64,000 nt of DNA from FEB-25 sp963822175 (GTDB lineage Bacteria > Chloroflexota > Anaerolineae > Anaerolineales > UBA4823), in NCBI GenBank assembly GCA_963822175.1, contig CAWGGJ010000007.1, positions 372,001-436,000 on the forward strand, written 5' to 3'. Numbering within the stretch: position 1 is the first letter of the stretch; every line of letters begins with the position of its first letter. The notes under the pieces were generated by a model. The model was not told where the DNA came from and did no database searches. It worked only from the letters and a program-made list of their open reading frames with translations. Shown piece after piece: positions 45,387 to 54,478 of this stretch. The position numbers and the translations under genes were made by a program.

Positions 45387-45417
45387 AATCGCTATGCGTT
45401 TCAAGCGCATAGCGATT
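45387..45417 (-). terminator. Strong intrinsic terminator next to the ATPase start
   Basis: AATCGCTATGCG, 7-base loop, CGCATAGCGATT: a perfect 12-bp stem. On the minus strand it is followed by TTTTTT, whose last bases are next to the ATG of the ATPase gene. It should end transcripts from the upstream permease, and the ATPase has no room for a normal RBS. Confidence 0.8.
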
Positions 45418-45461
45418 GTATCATACCGAGTGATTTTGCTTATTTAGCAGACGCTTCTATC

Positions 45462-47288
45462 CTAGGGTAAATTCCCTTCATTAGCTGGCGCAGTTTCTTT
45501 TGGTTTTCCGCCCAGGCGGGGTTCTTCTTTCTTCTCTAGATATTTGGAAAGGAAGGATGGAGCTTCTGGATGGTCGCTATGCAAAGCGTGATCATAATCT
45601 CCAGCCGGAGCAGGTTGTTCATAGCGCAAAGGTCTGTGAACTCCAAGCAGCTCAAACCAACGGGTTATTGTTACCAGTACAGCATAACGATACTCCTGCA
45701 TCTTTAAGGATTGCCATTCCACTATGGAAGCCATCGAGCCCTGTACACGGGCTTTTTCGCGCACAATGCGATGGATTTGGATTGGTGTGCGCACCCCGAT
45801 CGGAGATATTAACAGAATATTGGCTGCCAGGATTAGAATGCTGAAGGAGATCAATACCACCCATCCACCATCCTGCCATTTGCCAACGATTTGGCCAATA
45901 AACACCACGGCTGCAAGGACGCCTGCAAATCCAGCTCCCAGACTCCCCCATTTGCGAACACGCCCGGTGAAATTCTGAAGGATGTGCTTACGGATCGAGA
46001 AACCCATCACCATAATGGGCATGAACACACCCACACCATAATAAGGGATGGCTGCTGAAGTGTTCCCCTTGACAACAAACATGATGATCATGGTTATGAT
46101 ATAGCTAATGGTCACCGAGCGGGTAAAAGTGCCGCGTGGATCGCGATAAACAATGATCTCCGGAATTTCACCAATGGCAACATCGCGCCATTCTGTTGCT
46201 TGCAAATCCTGGAAGGCAGTCATTGAAGCTGCCGTCAACAATAAAACCGCCAGAAGTTGATACGCCCAGAAAAGGACCGTCCCACCTGGCAATTGTGAAA
46301 AACCTATAAAAGCTAGATTGCCAACTAAAGTGCGACCAAGTGTGCCATCAAAAACATCAAAGCGAATGGAAAATGCCGCCAGCATCAAGGTGGTAATGCC
46401 ACCATAGAAAAGGAACGAAGTCTGGACAATGCGACCGATACCTGACTTGCCACTATAAAATCCCCACAACTTCTTCCAACGAGGCAATCGCCGCTTACCC
46501 CAGGCAATAATCCCAGCATCCTCGTTTTTAACAAACTGAATGCCATTTGACATGGCTTCCAAACCAGAGAGCGCTACTAAACCCTTCATTGATGCAGTGA
46601 GCAAATGATAAAGGGCTTGACCCATGCTTGCAACTTTCGGCGTATCTGTGGCTGGTACAGCGGGTGTGCCATTGAAATGAGCGACAAACAATCCAAACGC
46701 CATGATTATGGTGAGAGAAACAAAGATACCTAATAAGGTGAATACTATTCTGCCGGATTCTCCCCGCCCACGGATGGTTATAAACCAGTTGACTGTTACC
46801 AACACAGCACCAATTAAGAAATGCCAAAACCAAGGAATTCCTGTGGCATTTCTCAGGGATAGCGCTTGATCAACCCCTGATAGCGTGGAAACAACAATGG
46901 TGAATATATAATCCTGAATAAGCACAACTGCGACGACAAGGCTAATTCCGGCTGAAAGGTAACGCATCGAAGCGGTATAGGACCCACCCCCTTCATTAAA
47001 AACTCCAAGCGAGTACATATAAAGAAAACCAAATACTGCGTTTGCCAGGGCAATAACAGCCACAGCTACATAGCCCCATTTTTGCAACCCATAAGGATGC
47101 AAAGCGCTCATCATCTCCCCGGTTGCATAATAGAACGAAGTGAAGTAATCCACCCCAAATAATGCTATTGCTGCTAAAAGACCAACCTGCCCAGCTCCAT
47201 GCACATGCGCGTCCTCTGCTCGCTCGCGTGGCGCTATCCGATACGCTAAATAAGCAATCATGATTAATAAACCAATAGAAAATAGCAT
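45462..47288 (-). CDS. KimA-like APC-superfamily permease (probable K+ importer), copy 1
   Basis: A 608-residue protein with about 12 membrane helices and an 80-100-residue charged cytoplasmic tail. From memory of Bacillus KimA, key residues are matched: FGVDYFTSFYYATGE aligns with its SSDALSSVAYGTE (Asp and the Tyr 7 residues on kept), QDYIFTIVVSTLSGVDQ with VDYILTVAVSISAGTD, and ALSGLEAMSNGIQFVKN with ALTGVEAISNAIPAFKN. FNEGGGSYTASMRYL fits GGGAYIVSKENLG. KimA is a high-affinity K+/H+ symporter, so K+ import is likely. It starts 4 bases after the partner gene (47293-48421). A near twin lies at 48578-50407. No C-terminal UspA-like domain is evident. Confidence 0.85.
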   Translation of the reverse strand: MLFSIGLLIMIAYLAYRIAPRERAEDAHVHGAGQVGLLAAIALFGVDYFTSFYYATGEMMSALHPYGLQKWGYVAVAVIALANAVFGFLYMYSLGVFNEGGGSYTASMRYLSAGISLVVAVVLIQDYIFTIVVSTLSGVDQALSLRNATGIPWFWHFLIGAVLVTVNWFITIRGRGESGRIVFTLLGIFVSLTIIMAFGLFVAHFNGTPAVPATDTPKVASMGQALYHLLTASMKGLVALSGLEAMSNGIQFVKNEDAGIIAWGKRRLPRWKKLWGFYSGKSGIGRIVQTSFLFYGGITTLMLAAFSIRFDVFDGTLGRTLVGNLAFIGFSQLPGGTVLFWAYQLLAVLLLTAASMTAFQDLQATEWRDVAIGEIPEIIVYRDPRGTFTRSVTISYIITMIIMFVVKGNTSAAIPYYGVGVFMPIMVMGFSIRKHILQNFTGRVRKWGSLGAGFAGVLAAVVFIGQIVGKWQDGGWVVLISFSILILAANILLISPIGVRTPIQIHRIVREKARVQGSMASIVEWQSLKMQEYRYAVLVTITRWFELLGVHRPLRYEQPAPAGDYDHALHSDHPEAPSFLSKYLEKKEEPRLGGKPKETAPANEGNLP

Positions 47289-47292
47289 ATTC

Positions 47293-48421
47293 CTACCTCA
47301 AAAATGTCTCTTCAATTGCACTTAATTCCATTAATAGGTGCCTACGTGTGGATTTAGTAAAGTGCGTGTCTTGAGCTACCTTCGCTCCCTGTGCTCGGAC
47401 AGCTAAAACAACAAATGCTGGTACAAACATTACCCGACCTCTCGGGATAACATCGAAGTCATAGTTCTCTAACACGAGTGTCTGGTCATTGAAATATGGC
47501 AATCGCAAACTAAATCCCCTGTCCATCTCGTGCAATGACGCACGACGTTTTATAGTTTGAATGATCTCTTCCACTTGATAGTTTGCTAAGGCTCTCCCTT
47601 GATTTACCAATTGCCCAAGGATGCCATAACGCTTTTGCTGATATGCCTCATCCGTCACCATGTAAGGTGCCAACTCTACCACTCTGTGCAGCACTAATAA
47701 ATAACGCGTCATTGCGATGATGTGGGCTTTAGCTTCATTCAAGTCCTTCACCAGCAGATGATGTTGATCATCAAATGCCACCCATTGTGGCATATAGAAA
47801 CCACGGTCGGTCACCACGTATGGCACATTCAATTCCTCCAGTCTTGCCATTCCCCGATCCGCTTTGAGCACCGCTGCATCCGTTCCTGCTCCATATGCTG
47901 AGTCGGACTTACTTTCATTGACCAACGGAATGCTTGGAATATCATCCTTCTTTTCCGCAACATATTGAACACTATTCCCCGCTGGCAGAATGTGGTGAAC
48001 CATATGCATCGCAACCGCATGGCGCAATAGAATGGCAGAATAGGATACAGCCAGGTTCAGTAGAATGTTCCAGCTCCAATAAACGCGTACGCAACTCTAC
48101 GAGCAGGTCGGCGTGCATCAAGCGATTAAGTAAGCCACCCAGTACCTGTTCACGGTACCTGGCAGGGACTGGAATTGTATTATCATGGACATCTTGTTCA
48201 GGCAATACAATCTGGTCGGGCAGGGTGAACCGTGCCCTTGATAAACGTTCAACAACCGCCTCAGCCATTGAGGCAGCTTGAGCTCCGAGGAATTGTTGTA
48301 CCAATGCAGGTTGTGCCTGGAATAGATTTTGGTATGCCAGGTATTCTCGTCGCAACTGGCTAGTGGTATTCTCGGCAATTCCTGGAGAAGAGAAATTCAT
48401 CAATACTGATTGCTCTAACAT
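47293..48421 (-). CDS. Unknown soluble permease-associated protein, copy 1 (frameshifted)
   Basis: A protein of about 375 residues with no family I recognise, no membrane segment and no signal peptide. It is mostly helical in the N-terminal half (LRREYLAYQNLFQAQPALVQQFLGAQAASMAEAVVERL). The most conserved part between copies is at the C-terminus: YGILGQLVNQGRALA, YQVEEII, LPYFNDQTL and GRVMFVPAFVV. The start is the ATG at 48421 with AGGAG six bases upstream. The frame stops at 47972, but a one-base shift near 48051 (an extra G in GG) restores AVSYSAILLRHAV, as in copy 2. It lies 4 bases before the KimA-like permease. Its role is unknown; a regulatory partner of the permease is the simplest guess. 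Confidence 0.75.
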
Positions 48422-48528
48422 ATGATTCTCCTGGTTGGTGTATCCGATGATCCTGATGTATGGCGATATTCTAATGACCTGAAATAAAACTGAGACAAAA
48501 GATTTGAGCAAAGGCGTTAATAAATAAT

Positions 48529-48557
48529 AAAGACCTCCCATTGCATGGGAGGTCTTT
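48529..48557 (-). terminator. Intrinsic terminator after permease copy 2
   Basis: AAAGACCTCCCA, 5-base loop, TGGGAGGTCTTT: a perfect 12-bp stem. On the minus strand the following bases are T-rich (TTATTATTTATTAA). It lies between permease copy 2 and the next cassette. Confidence 0.75.
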
Positions 48558-48577
48558 GGTTTACTATAATCAGGTCT

Positions 48578-50407
48578 TTAGGGTAATTTTGAGGGATCAT
48601 CCCCGGGGGCGGTTTCTTTCGGCTTTCCGCCCACCTTGGGTTCTTCTTCTTTCTCGAGGTATTGTGCCAGCAATGACGGTGCTTCAGGATGATCAGAATG
48701 AACAGCCTCATCATAGTCCCCAGCTGGAATTGGCGGTTCGTAACGTACAGGCCTCCTTACACCTAATACTTCAAAAACGTGGGTAATAAAGACCAGTACG
48801 GAATAACGGTACTCCTGCATCTTCAAGGACTGCCATTCAACGATTGATCCCATTGACCCTTGCACACGTGCTTTATCACGCACGATACGGTGTATTTGCT
48901 TTGCGTCACGATAGCCAATGGGGGAAATCAACAATGTATTTGCGGCCAGTATCAGGATACTGAATGTGATGAGAACAACCCAGCCGCCCTCTGTCCATTT
49001 ACCGACAATCTGCCCGATGAAAACAAGCCCTGCCAGGATAGCTGCAAACAGAGCTCCCAGGCTGCCCCATAAACGCACCTTGCCAGTATATTTTTCTAAG
49101 ATATGCTTACGAATCGCCAATCCCATGACCATGATAGGCATGAACACACCAATACCGTAATAGGGAACGGCAGCCGATTGTTTAGCGCGCAAAATAAACA
49201 TAATCAGCAAGGATATGATATATCCCGCAGTAACTGAACGGGTAAAAGTTCCAGCTGGATTGCGATAAACAACGACCTCAGGAATTTCACCAATGGCGAC
49301 ATCTCTCCAGGCGGTTGCTTGCAGGTCTTGGAATGCTGTCATCGAAGCAGCAGTTAATAGCGCAACAGCCAGAATCTGGTAAGCCCAGAACAGGATCAAT
49401 CCACCCGGAAGTTGGCCAAATCCTATAAAAGCCAGGTTTCCAACCAGAGTTCGCCCCATCGTACCATCATAGGCATCGAATCGAATGGCAAAAGAAGCCA
49501 GCAGGAGAGTAGAAATGCCGCCATAGAACAGGAACGATGTCTGGACAAGTCGCCCAATACCGGACTTTCCGCTGTAGAATGCCCACAACCCTTTTAAGCG
49601 CGACAAGCGCCGCTTCCCCCATTTGACAATTCCAGCATCCTCGTTCTTAACAAATTGAATGCCATTCGACATAGCCTCCAGACCGCTCAGGGCGACCAGC
49701 CCTTTCATCGAAGCAGTCAACATATGATATAGGGCTTGTTTTAATGAAACAGTTTGCGGTTGTTCAACCATGGGTAAGGCGGGAACTCCCGCTGCATTGG
49801 CTTTGAATAATCCAAAAGCCATCGTAAGGGTAAGGATAATAAAGATGAACAACATCATAAAAACCACTCGCGCTGATTCGCCTCGCCCGCGGATTGTCAG
49901 GTAATAATTAATCGAAACCAGCACAGCAGCGATTAAAAAGTGCCAAATCCATGGTATACCGGTAGCATTACGCAGGGATAATGCCTGATCAACGCCAGAC
50001 AAAGTAGATACGACAATGGTGAATATGTAATCCTGAATAAGCACAACTGCAACGATCAAACTCAGGGCAGGCGTCAGGTAACGCATGGACGCAGTATACG
50101 ATCCACCACCCTCGTTGAAGATACCCAATGAATACATATATAAGAATCCAAAGACAACGTTTGCAATGGCGATGAAGGCAACCGCGATATAACCATATTT
50201 CTCTAATCCATAAGGGTGTAGTGAGCTCATCATCTCACCCGTTGCATAAAAGAACGACGTGTAATAATCTACACCGAACAGTGCGATCGCGGCTAATAGA
50301 CCAATCTGCCCAGCGCCATGAACATGCGCGTCTTCTTGCCGTTCACGTGGTGACGCCCTGTAGGCAAGATAAGCTATAACTATCAGAAGACCAATAGAAA
50401 ATATCAT
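48578..50407 (-). CDS. KimA-like APC-superfamily permease (probable K+ importer), copy 2
   Basis: A 609-residue paralogue of the permease at 45462, with the same helices and motifs: FGVDYYTSFFYATGE, QDYIFTIVVSTLSGVDQ, ALSGLEAMSNGIQFVKN. The C-terminal tail ends in KVGGKPKETAPGDDPSKLP, much like copy 1. By alignment with copy 1, the start is the ATG at 50407 (MIFSIGLLIV) rather than the TTG four codons upstream. It follows partner gene copy 2 after 22 bases and ends just before the terminator at 48529-48557. Probable function: K+ uptake with H+; differences from copy 1 may tune affinity or expression. Confidence 0.85.
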   Translation of the reverse strand: MIFSIGLLIVIAYLAYRASPRERQEDAHVHGAGQIGLLAAIALFGVDYYTSFFYATGEMMSSLHPYGLEKYGYIAVAFIAIANVVFGFLYMYSLGIFNEGGGSYTASMRYLTPALSLIVAVVLIQDYIFTIVVSTLSGVDQALSLRNATGIPWIWHFLIAAVLVSINYYLTIRGRGESARVVFMMLFIFIILTLTMAFGLFKANAAGVPALPMVEQPQTVSLKQALYHMLTASMKGLVALSGLEAMSNGIQFVKNEDAGIVKWGKRRLSRLKGLWAFYSGKSGIGRLVQTSFLFYGGISTLLLASFAIRFDAYDGTMGRTLVGNLAFIGFGQLPGGLILFWAYQILAVALLTAASMTAFQDLQATAWRDVAIGEIPEVVVYRNPAGTFTRSVTAGYIISLLIMFILRAKQSAAVPYYGIGVFMPIMVMGLAIRKHILEKYTGKVRLWGSLGALFAAILAGLVFIGQIVGKWTEGGWVVLITFSILILAANTLLISPIGYRDAKQIHRIVRDKARVQGSMGSIVEWQSLKMQEYRYSVLVFITHVFEVLGVRRPVRYEPPIPAGDYDEAVHSDHPEAPSLLAQYLEKEEEPKVGGKPKETAPGDDPSKLP

Positions 50408-50429
50408 TCCAATTTCCAATTACACTTTA

Positions 50430-51570
50430 TCATTTTGATGAAGAAAAAGCTTGATCAAGAGCAAGTAACTCTGCCAGCAAGTGCTTGCGTGTGGATTGGC
50501 TCAGCCGCGTATCTTGTGCTATCTTTGCCTCTTGCTCTCGGGCTGCCCGCACCACAAAGGCAGGCACAAACATGATGCGACCAGCGGGGATGACTTCGAA
50601 ACTGTAATTCTCCATCGCCAGGGTCTGGTCGTTGAAATAGGGCAGGCTCAAACTCAATCCACGGTTCAGATCATGCGGAGCTGGCCCGCCGTTGGATCGT
50701 GCGGATGATCTCCTCCACCTGGTAGCGTGCCAGGGCCCGTCCCTGGTTCACCAGCTGACCCAGAATTCCATAACGCTTGCGCTGGTATTCCTCATCCGCC
50801 ACCATATAAGGAGCCATCCCTACCGCAGCATGCAAGATCGACAAATACCGCTGCATCGAGGCAATATCCGCTTCAGCTTCACCGACACTCCCCACCACCA
50901 AATGCCCTGCATCATCAAATGCCACCCATTGCGGCAGGTAGAACCGTCGCGCTGCCTCCACATAAGGCACCAATAGTTCCCCACGTCCTGCCTCACCCCG
51001 CTCATCTTCTAGAGCAATTGCATCCGTGGATGCCGTGATCGCTGACTCTGGTTCCAGGTCACCATGCACGGGGATGCTGGGGATCTCTTCGCCATCAGCA
51101 ACGGCGTATTGTACCGTTCTTCCTGATGGCAGCATGTTATGCACCATATGCCTGACCACTGCGTACCGTAAGAGCGCCGCACTTACGGAAACAGCCCGAT
51201 TTGAGGATTGTTCCAGCTCGCCCAGGCGTAATCTCAATGCAGTGCGCAGGTCAGTGCGTGTCAGGCGGTCCATTAAACCACCTGTCATCTGCTCACGGGA
51301 ATCGCTCGGTACATTCGCGGTTTTTGCTTCACCCTCCTGTACTTGCAGTACCACCCGGTCAGGCAGGGTGAATCTCACTTGCTGCAGATCCTGGATGAGA
51401 GCTTCGGCTATGGATGATGCCTGTGCCTCCAGGAAGCGTTGCACCAGAGGTGGCTGCACCTGTAGTAGCTCCTGGTAGCCGATATATTCCTGCCGTAGCT
51501 GGCTAACAGCACTATCTGCTAGACCTGGATAAGGGTCAATGGGTTTCTTGGATTTAGATTTATTTGCCAT
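50430..51570 (-). CDS. Unknown soluble permease-associated protein, copy 2 (frameshifted)
   Basis: About 380 residues, paralogous to 47293-48421. It starts at the ATG at 51570 (MANKSKSKKPIDPYPG) with GGGAG five bases upstream. The frame closes after RTIQRRASS, but one base out of phase it continues as HDLNRGLSLSLPYFNDQTLAMENY to the stop at 50430. So there is one extra base near 50675-50680. Copy 1 is broken at a different site, so the two shifts are not a programmed recoding site. Helical, without membrane helices; no known motif. It is the first gene after the KdpE-like regulator and precedes the permease. The function is unknown. Confidence 0.75.
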
Positions 51571-51638
51571 ACCTACTCCCAAACCTGATAATTGTACACT
51601 ACTCCATATCTGATGTATATCTTCCAATCATAACTGTT

Positions 51639-52337
51639 CTACTCATCCACCATAAAGCGATACCCGATGCCTGGTTCATTGCGTATCATACGCGGATGGT
51701 CAGGGTCATCCTCCAGTTTCTTGCGTAATTGGCGAATATATACCCTCAGATATTCCACCCGGTCTGCATCCGCAGGGTCCCACACTTGTGACAGGATGGA
51801 TCGGTTGGTCAGAACCCGGCCGGCATTGGCTGCCAGGTACGCTAACAGCTTGAATTCAGTGGCGGTCAACCTCACCTCTTCCCCGCTACGTGTGACCTGG
51901 TGCAGTGCCAGGTCGATGACCACCTGCCCAGCAGTGATGACCTGGCTATTCTGGCTCCCAAGGGTCTGCGCTGAATGGCGTAATGCCACCCGAATACGAG
52001 CCAATAATTCTTCAATACCGAATGGCTTGGTCAGGTAGTCATCTGCCCCCTTATCTAAGGCAATGACTTTGTCACGCTCACTTTCACGTACCGAGAGGAT
52101 GATGATGGGTACCTGGGTCCATTCGCGCAAGCGGGCACAAACCTCCACGCCATCCATATCCGGCAGGCTGAGGTCCAGGATGATCAGATCTGGAGGCTGT
52201 GCAGCCGCCAGTGCCAGACCTTCTTCGCCTCGGCTGGCAACGCTCACTTTGAACTGTTTGGCAGTCAGAATGGTGCGTAAAGCTCGTAATATCTGTACTT
52301 CATCATCGATGACCAGGATGTGAGGCTGGGTACTCAT
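51639..52337 (-). CDS. KdpE-like OmpR-family response regulator
   Basis: A 232-residue response regulator. The receiver has the acidic pair in VIDDEVQ, the phospho-acceptor Asp in LIILDLSLPDMDG and Lys in LTKPFGIEE. The C-terminal winged helix has the OmpR/PhoB type, with LTATEFKLLAYLAANAGRVLTNRSIL and VEYLRVYIRQLRKKLEDDP. The pattern is closest to KdpE. It overlaps the sensor kinase stop by ATGA. It probably controls the downstream partner/permease genes; the 68-base gap to 51570 shows no terminator. No kdpFABC genes are in the window. Confidence 0.92.
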   Translation of the reverse strand: MSTQPHILVIDDEVQILRALRTILTAKQFKVSVASRGEEGLALAAAQPPDLIILDLSLPDMDGVEVCARLREWTQVPIIILSVRESERDKVIALDKGADDYLTKPFGIEELLARIRVALRHSAQTLGSQNSQVITAGQVVIDLALHQVTRSGEEVRLTATEFKLLAYLAANAGRVLTNRSILSQVWDPADADRVEYLRVYIRQLRKKLEDDPDHPRMIRNEPGIGYRFMVDE

Positions 52338-53830
52338 TCTTCAACCACCTCCTGCTCAACCTGAAGGGAAAAACCTTCCACACTCAGCGGCAACCTAAAA
52401 TTGAAGGCAAAACCATCTGCCAGGTTCTCCGCCCATATATGCCCACCGTGTGCCTCGACTATCCCTTTGCAGATGCTCAACCCAAGACCGGAGCCAGTAA
52501 TACGATCTGCGGCGGTAACCCTGTGAAACTTGTCAAAGATGCGCTCAAGATTCTCAGGTGAAACATGCGGACCCTGGTTACTCACGGTTACCTGAAGCAG
52601 GTTCCCTTTCACAGGATGAGCGTGAATCGCTATTATGGTTCCTTCAGGTGAGTATTTGATACTGTTGCTGATCAGGTTAATAAACACCTGCTCGATTTGG
52701 AAATAATCGACTGGTACAAGTGGGAGGTCAGCTGAAACATCCACGATCAGCTGGTGATTATCGGTTTGCTGACGCAACCGCTCAATGGCGCTGGAAACGA
52801 TATCAGCCAGCGAATTCCAACTTCGTTGTGGCTGCATGGCTCCTGCTTCAATGCGTGTCATATTGAGCAAATTTTCCACCAATTGATTAAGGTGATCGGT
52901 TTCCTCTTCCACAGCCGCCAGCAAGTCAACCCGCGCTTCGGTATCCCATTCTACAGTCTCACTCCGCAGACTGGTAACCGCAGCCTTGATGGTTGCCAGG
53001 GGGGTGCGTAGCTCATGCGAAACGGACGATAACAGGGATGATTTAAAACGGTCACTTTCCTCCAACAGGCGAGCCCGTGAGGCAGTTTGTGACAACCGGA
53101 CGCGCTCCAGTGCTGAGACTCCCTGGCTGGCGAATGTGTTCAGCATGCGTTCTTCGGCCTGGGTAAACTCAGGGGGATCTCGCCATACCTTGATCTCACC
53201 GAGAAAGCCTCGGGCAGACTGTAATGGCGTGATGATAGATGAGTTTGCTTCCATTTGCCGTTCCATCTGCGAGCGATTTTCCGACCTGACATGATGGGCA
53301 GGGCTTTTCCCTTGCGGTTCCACCAGGATATCCACTCGCCCTGCATGGAAGGTGATCAGTGTCTGTTCTGCTAAAGCAGATACGATTTCCTGCTCATCCT
53401 GTAAACCCGCCAGGTGCATGGTCAGCTCGTACAGGTGGATGGCTTCATGTTCACGCGCCTGGGATTCGGCAAGGCTTTTGCTGACCCTTCCCACCAATTG
53501 ACCGATGGTGATCGATACACCTAAAAAGACGATCAGTACCAGTAAATCTTGTGTGCGATGTACAATCAATGTGTAGTACGGCGGAATGAAGTAATAATTC
53601 AACGCCAGAAAGGAAATTACCGCTGAAAGTGCCCCGGGACCGAGTCCCCACAATACCGAGCAAAATACGACCGGTAAGAGGTAGAGCAGTGAGAGAACTG
53701 TATGGTCCTGACCGCCTGCAGAACGGAAGGGAAGGAAAATCAGGGTAAATAACCCGGTCACCAGGATGGCAAGCAGGTATTTCAAACCGCGTGATGCCCT
53801 TAATCTTCGGAATGGATTCAGGCTGGTCAT
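52334..53830 (-). CDS. KdpD-like sensor histidine kinase (DUF4118 domain)
   Basis: A 498-residue kinase. Residues 15-110 are the four-helix DUF4118 membrane module of KdpD (LLYLLPVVFCSVLWGLGPGALSAVISFLALNYYFIPPYYTL). A GAF-like domain (about residues 130-250), a HisKA domain with SSVSHELRTPLATIKA, and a HATPase domain with NLISNSIKYSPEG and GSGLGLSICKGIVEAHGG follow. The N-terminal KdpD and UspA domains of enterobacterial KdpD are absent. It should sense K+ or turgor-related signals, but the missing domains mean the signal may differ. It is the first gene of the island and is divergent from the thioesterase gene. Confidence 0.93.
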   Translation of the reverse strand: MTSLNPFRRLRASRGLKYLLAILVTGLFTLIFLPFRSAGGQDHTVLSLLYLLPVVFCSVLWGLGPGALSAVISFLALNYYFIPPYYTLIVHRTQDLLVLIVFLGVSITIGQLVGRVSKSLAESQAREHEAIHLYELTMHLAGLQDEQEIVSALAEQTLITFHAGRVDILVEPQGKSPAHHVRSENRSQMERQMEANSSIITPLQSARGFLGEIKVWRDPPEFTQAEERMLNTFASQGVSALERVRLSQTASRARLLEESDRFKSSLLSSVSHELRTPLATIKAAVTSLRSETVEWDTEARVDLLAAVEEETDHLNQLVENLLNMTRIEAGAMQPQRSWNSLADIVSSAIERLRQQTDNHQLIVDVSADLPLVPVDYFQIEQVFINLISNSIKYSPEGTIIAIHAHPVKGNLLQVTVSNQGPHVSPENLERIFDKFHRVTAADRITGSGLGLSICKGIVEAHGGHIWAENLADGFAFNFRLPLSVEGFSLQVEQEVVEE

Positions 53831-53946
53831 CGGGATAATTATAACTTCTGGATGGAAATCGCACCCTGTTTTCTATGCGATACGGTGAGATAGCTTTTTG
53901 CCGGGTCAGACAGAGTATTTTACGAGAATATCAGCGCAGATAAGGG

Positions 53947-53952
53947 TATAAT
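53947..53952 (+). promoter_or_regulatory. -10 box of a probable leaderless transcript
   Basis: TATAAT ends 7 bases before the ATG at 53960, so transcription would start at the start codon. No RBS is present and no clear -35. Confidence 0.5.
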
Positions 53953-53959
53953 CCGATGG

Positions 53960-54382
53960 ATGACAGACTTCCACTTCTACCACCTTATAGAGGTTCGCTA
54001 TGGTGACCTCGACCCCCAGGGGCATGTCAATAATGCAAAAATCCTGACCTACCTGGAACAGGCGAGGGTTTTTTACCTCAAACATCTTAAGCTGTGGGAA
54101 GGTGGTTCCTTTCTGGATATCGGCATCATCCTGGCAGATGTCCATCTGACTTTCCGCAAGGCGATCCAGTTTGGAGACCCGGTCCGGGTCGGTGTCCGTA
54201 TCACCCGCATAGGGAATAAGAGCATGACATCGGAATATTGCATTGAGGATGGCCGTGATGCGAGCGAATTTGCCACTGGTACAAGTGTTTTGGTGGCCTA
54301 TGATTACCATAATAATCGCTCTGTCCCCATTCCTGAGGAATGGCGTAAAGCTATCCTGCAGCTCGAAGGACTGAAAGAATAG
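53960..54382 (+). CDS. 4HBT-family (YbgC/FadM-like) acyl-CoA thioesterase
   Basis: A 140-residue hotdog-fold protein. EVRYGDLDPQGHVNNAKILTYLEQARVFYL is the family signature with the catalytic Asp in the YGDLDPQGHVNN loop. FRKAIQFGDPVRVGVRITRIG is the next strand pair. Such enzymes hydrolyse acyl-CoA or acyl-ACP thioesters. The substrate is unknown. A TATAAT just upstream and no RBS suggest a leaderless mRNA. Another ATG at 53956 is out of frame. Confidence 0.9.
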   Translation: MTDFHFYHLIEVRYGDLDPQGHVNNAKILTYLEQARVFYLKHLKLWEGGSFLDIGIILADVHLTFRKAIQFGDPVRVGVRITRIGNKSMTSEYCIEDGRDASEFATGTSVLVAYDYHNNRSVPIPEEWRKAILQLEGLKE

Positions 54383-54478
54383 GGACAAGCTCAATTAACT
54401 TCCGATGATAAATCCAGGTGGGCAAATTGAATCCTGTTGCCTTGTCTGGCATGATATCCCGGCTCATGGAGCAGTCGC

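Larger units (their letters stand above)
45462..51570 (-). repeat. Tandem duplication of a two-gene cassette (unknown protein + KimA-like permease)
   Basis: The units are 45462-48421 and 48578-51570. The permeases are nearly identical in most helices (for example ALSGLEAMSNGIQFVKNEDAG in both), while the partner proteins have diverged more in their N-terminal halves. Gene order and spacing (4 and about 20 bases) are the same, and each unit ends with its own hairpin terminator. This points to an old duplication kept under selection. Confidence 0.9.

Noticed and set aside
48051..50680. Programmed ribosomal frameshifting in the permease-partner genes
   Set aside because: The two copies break at different places (codon ~125 versus ~304) without a shared slippery site or stem.
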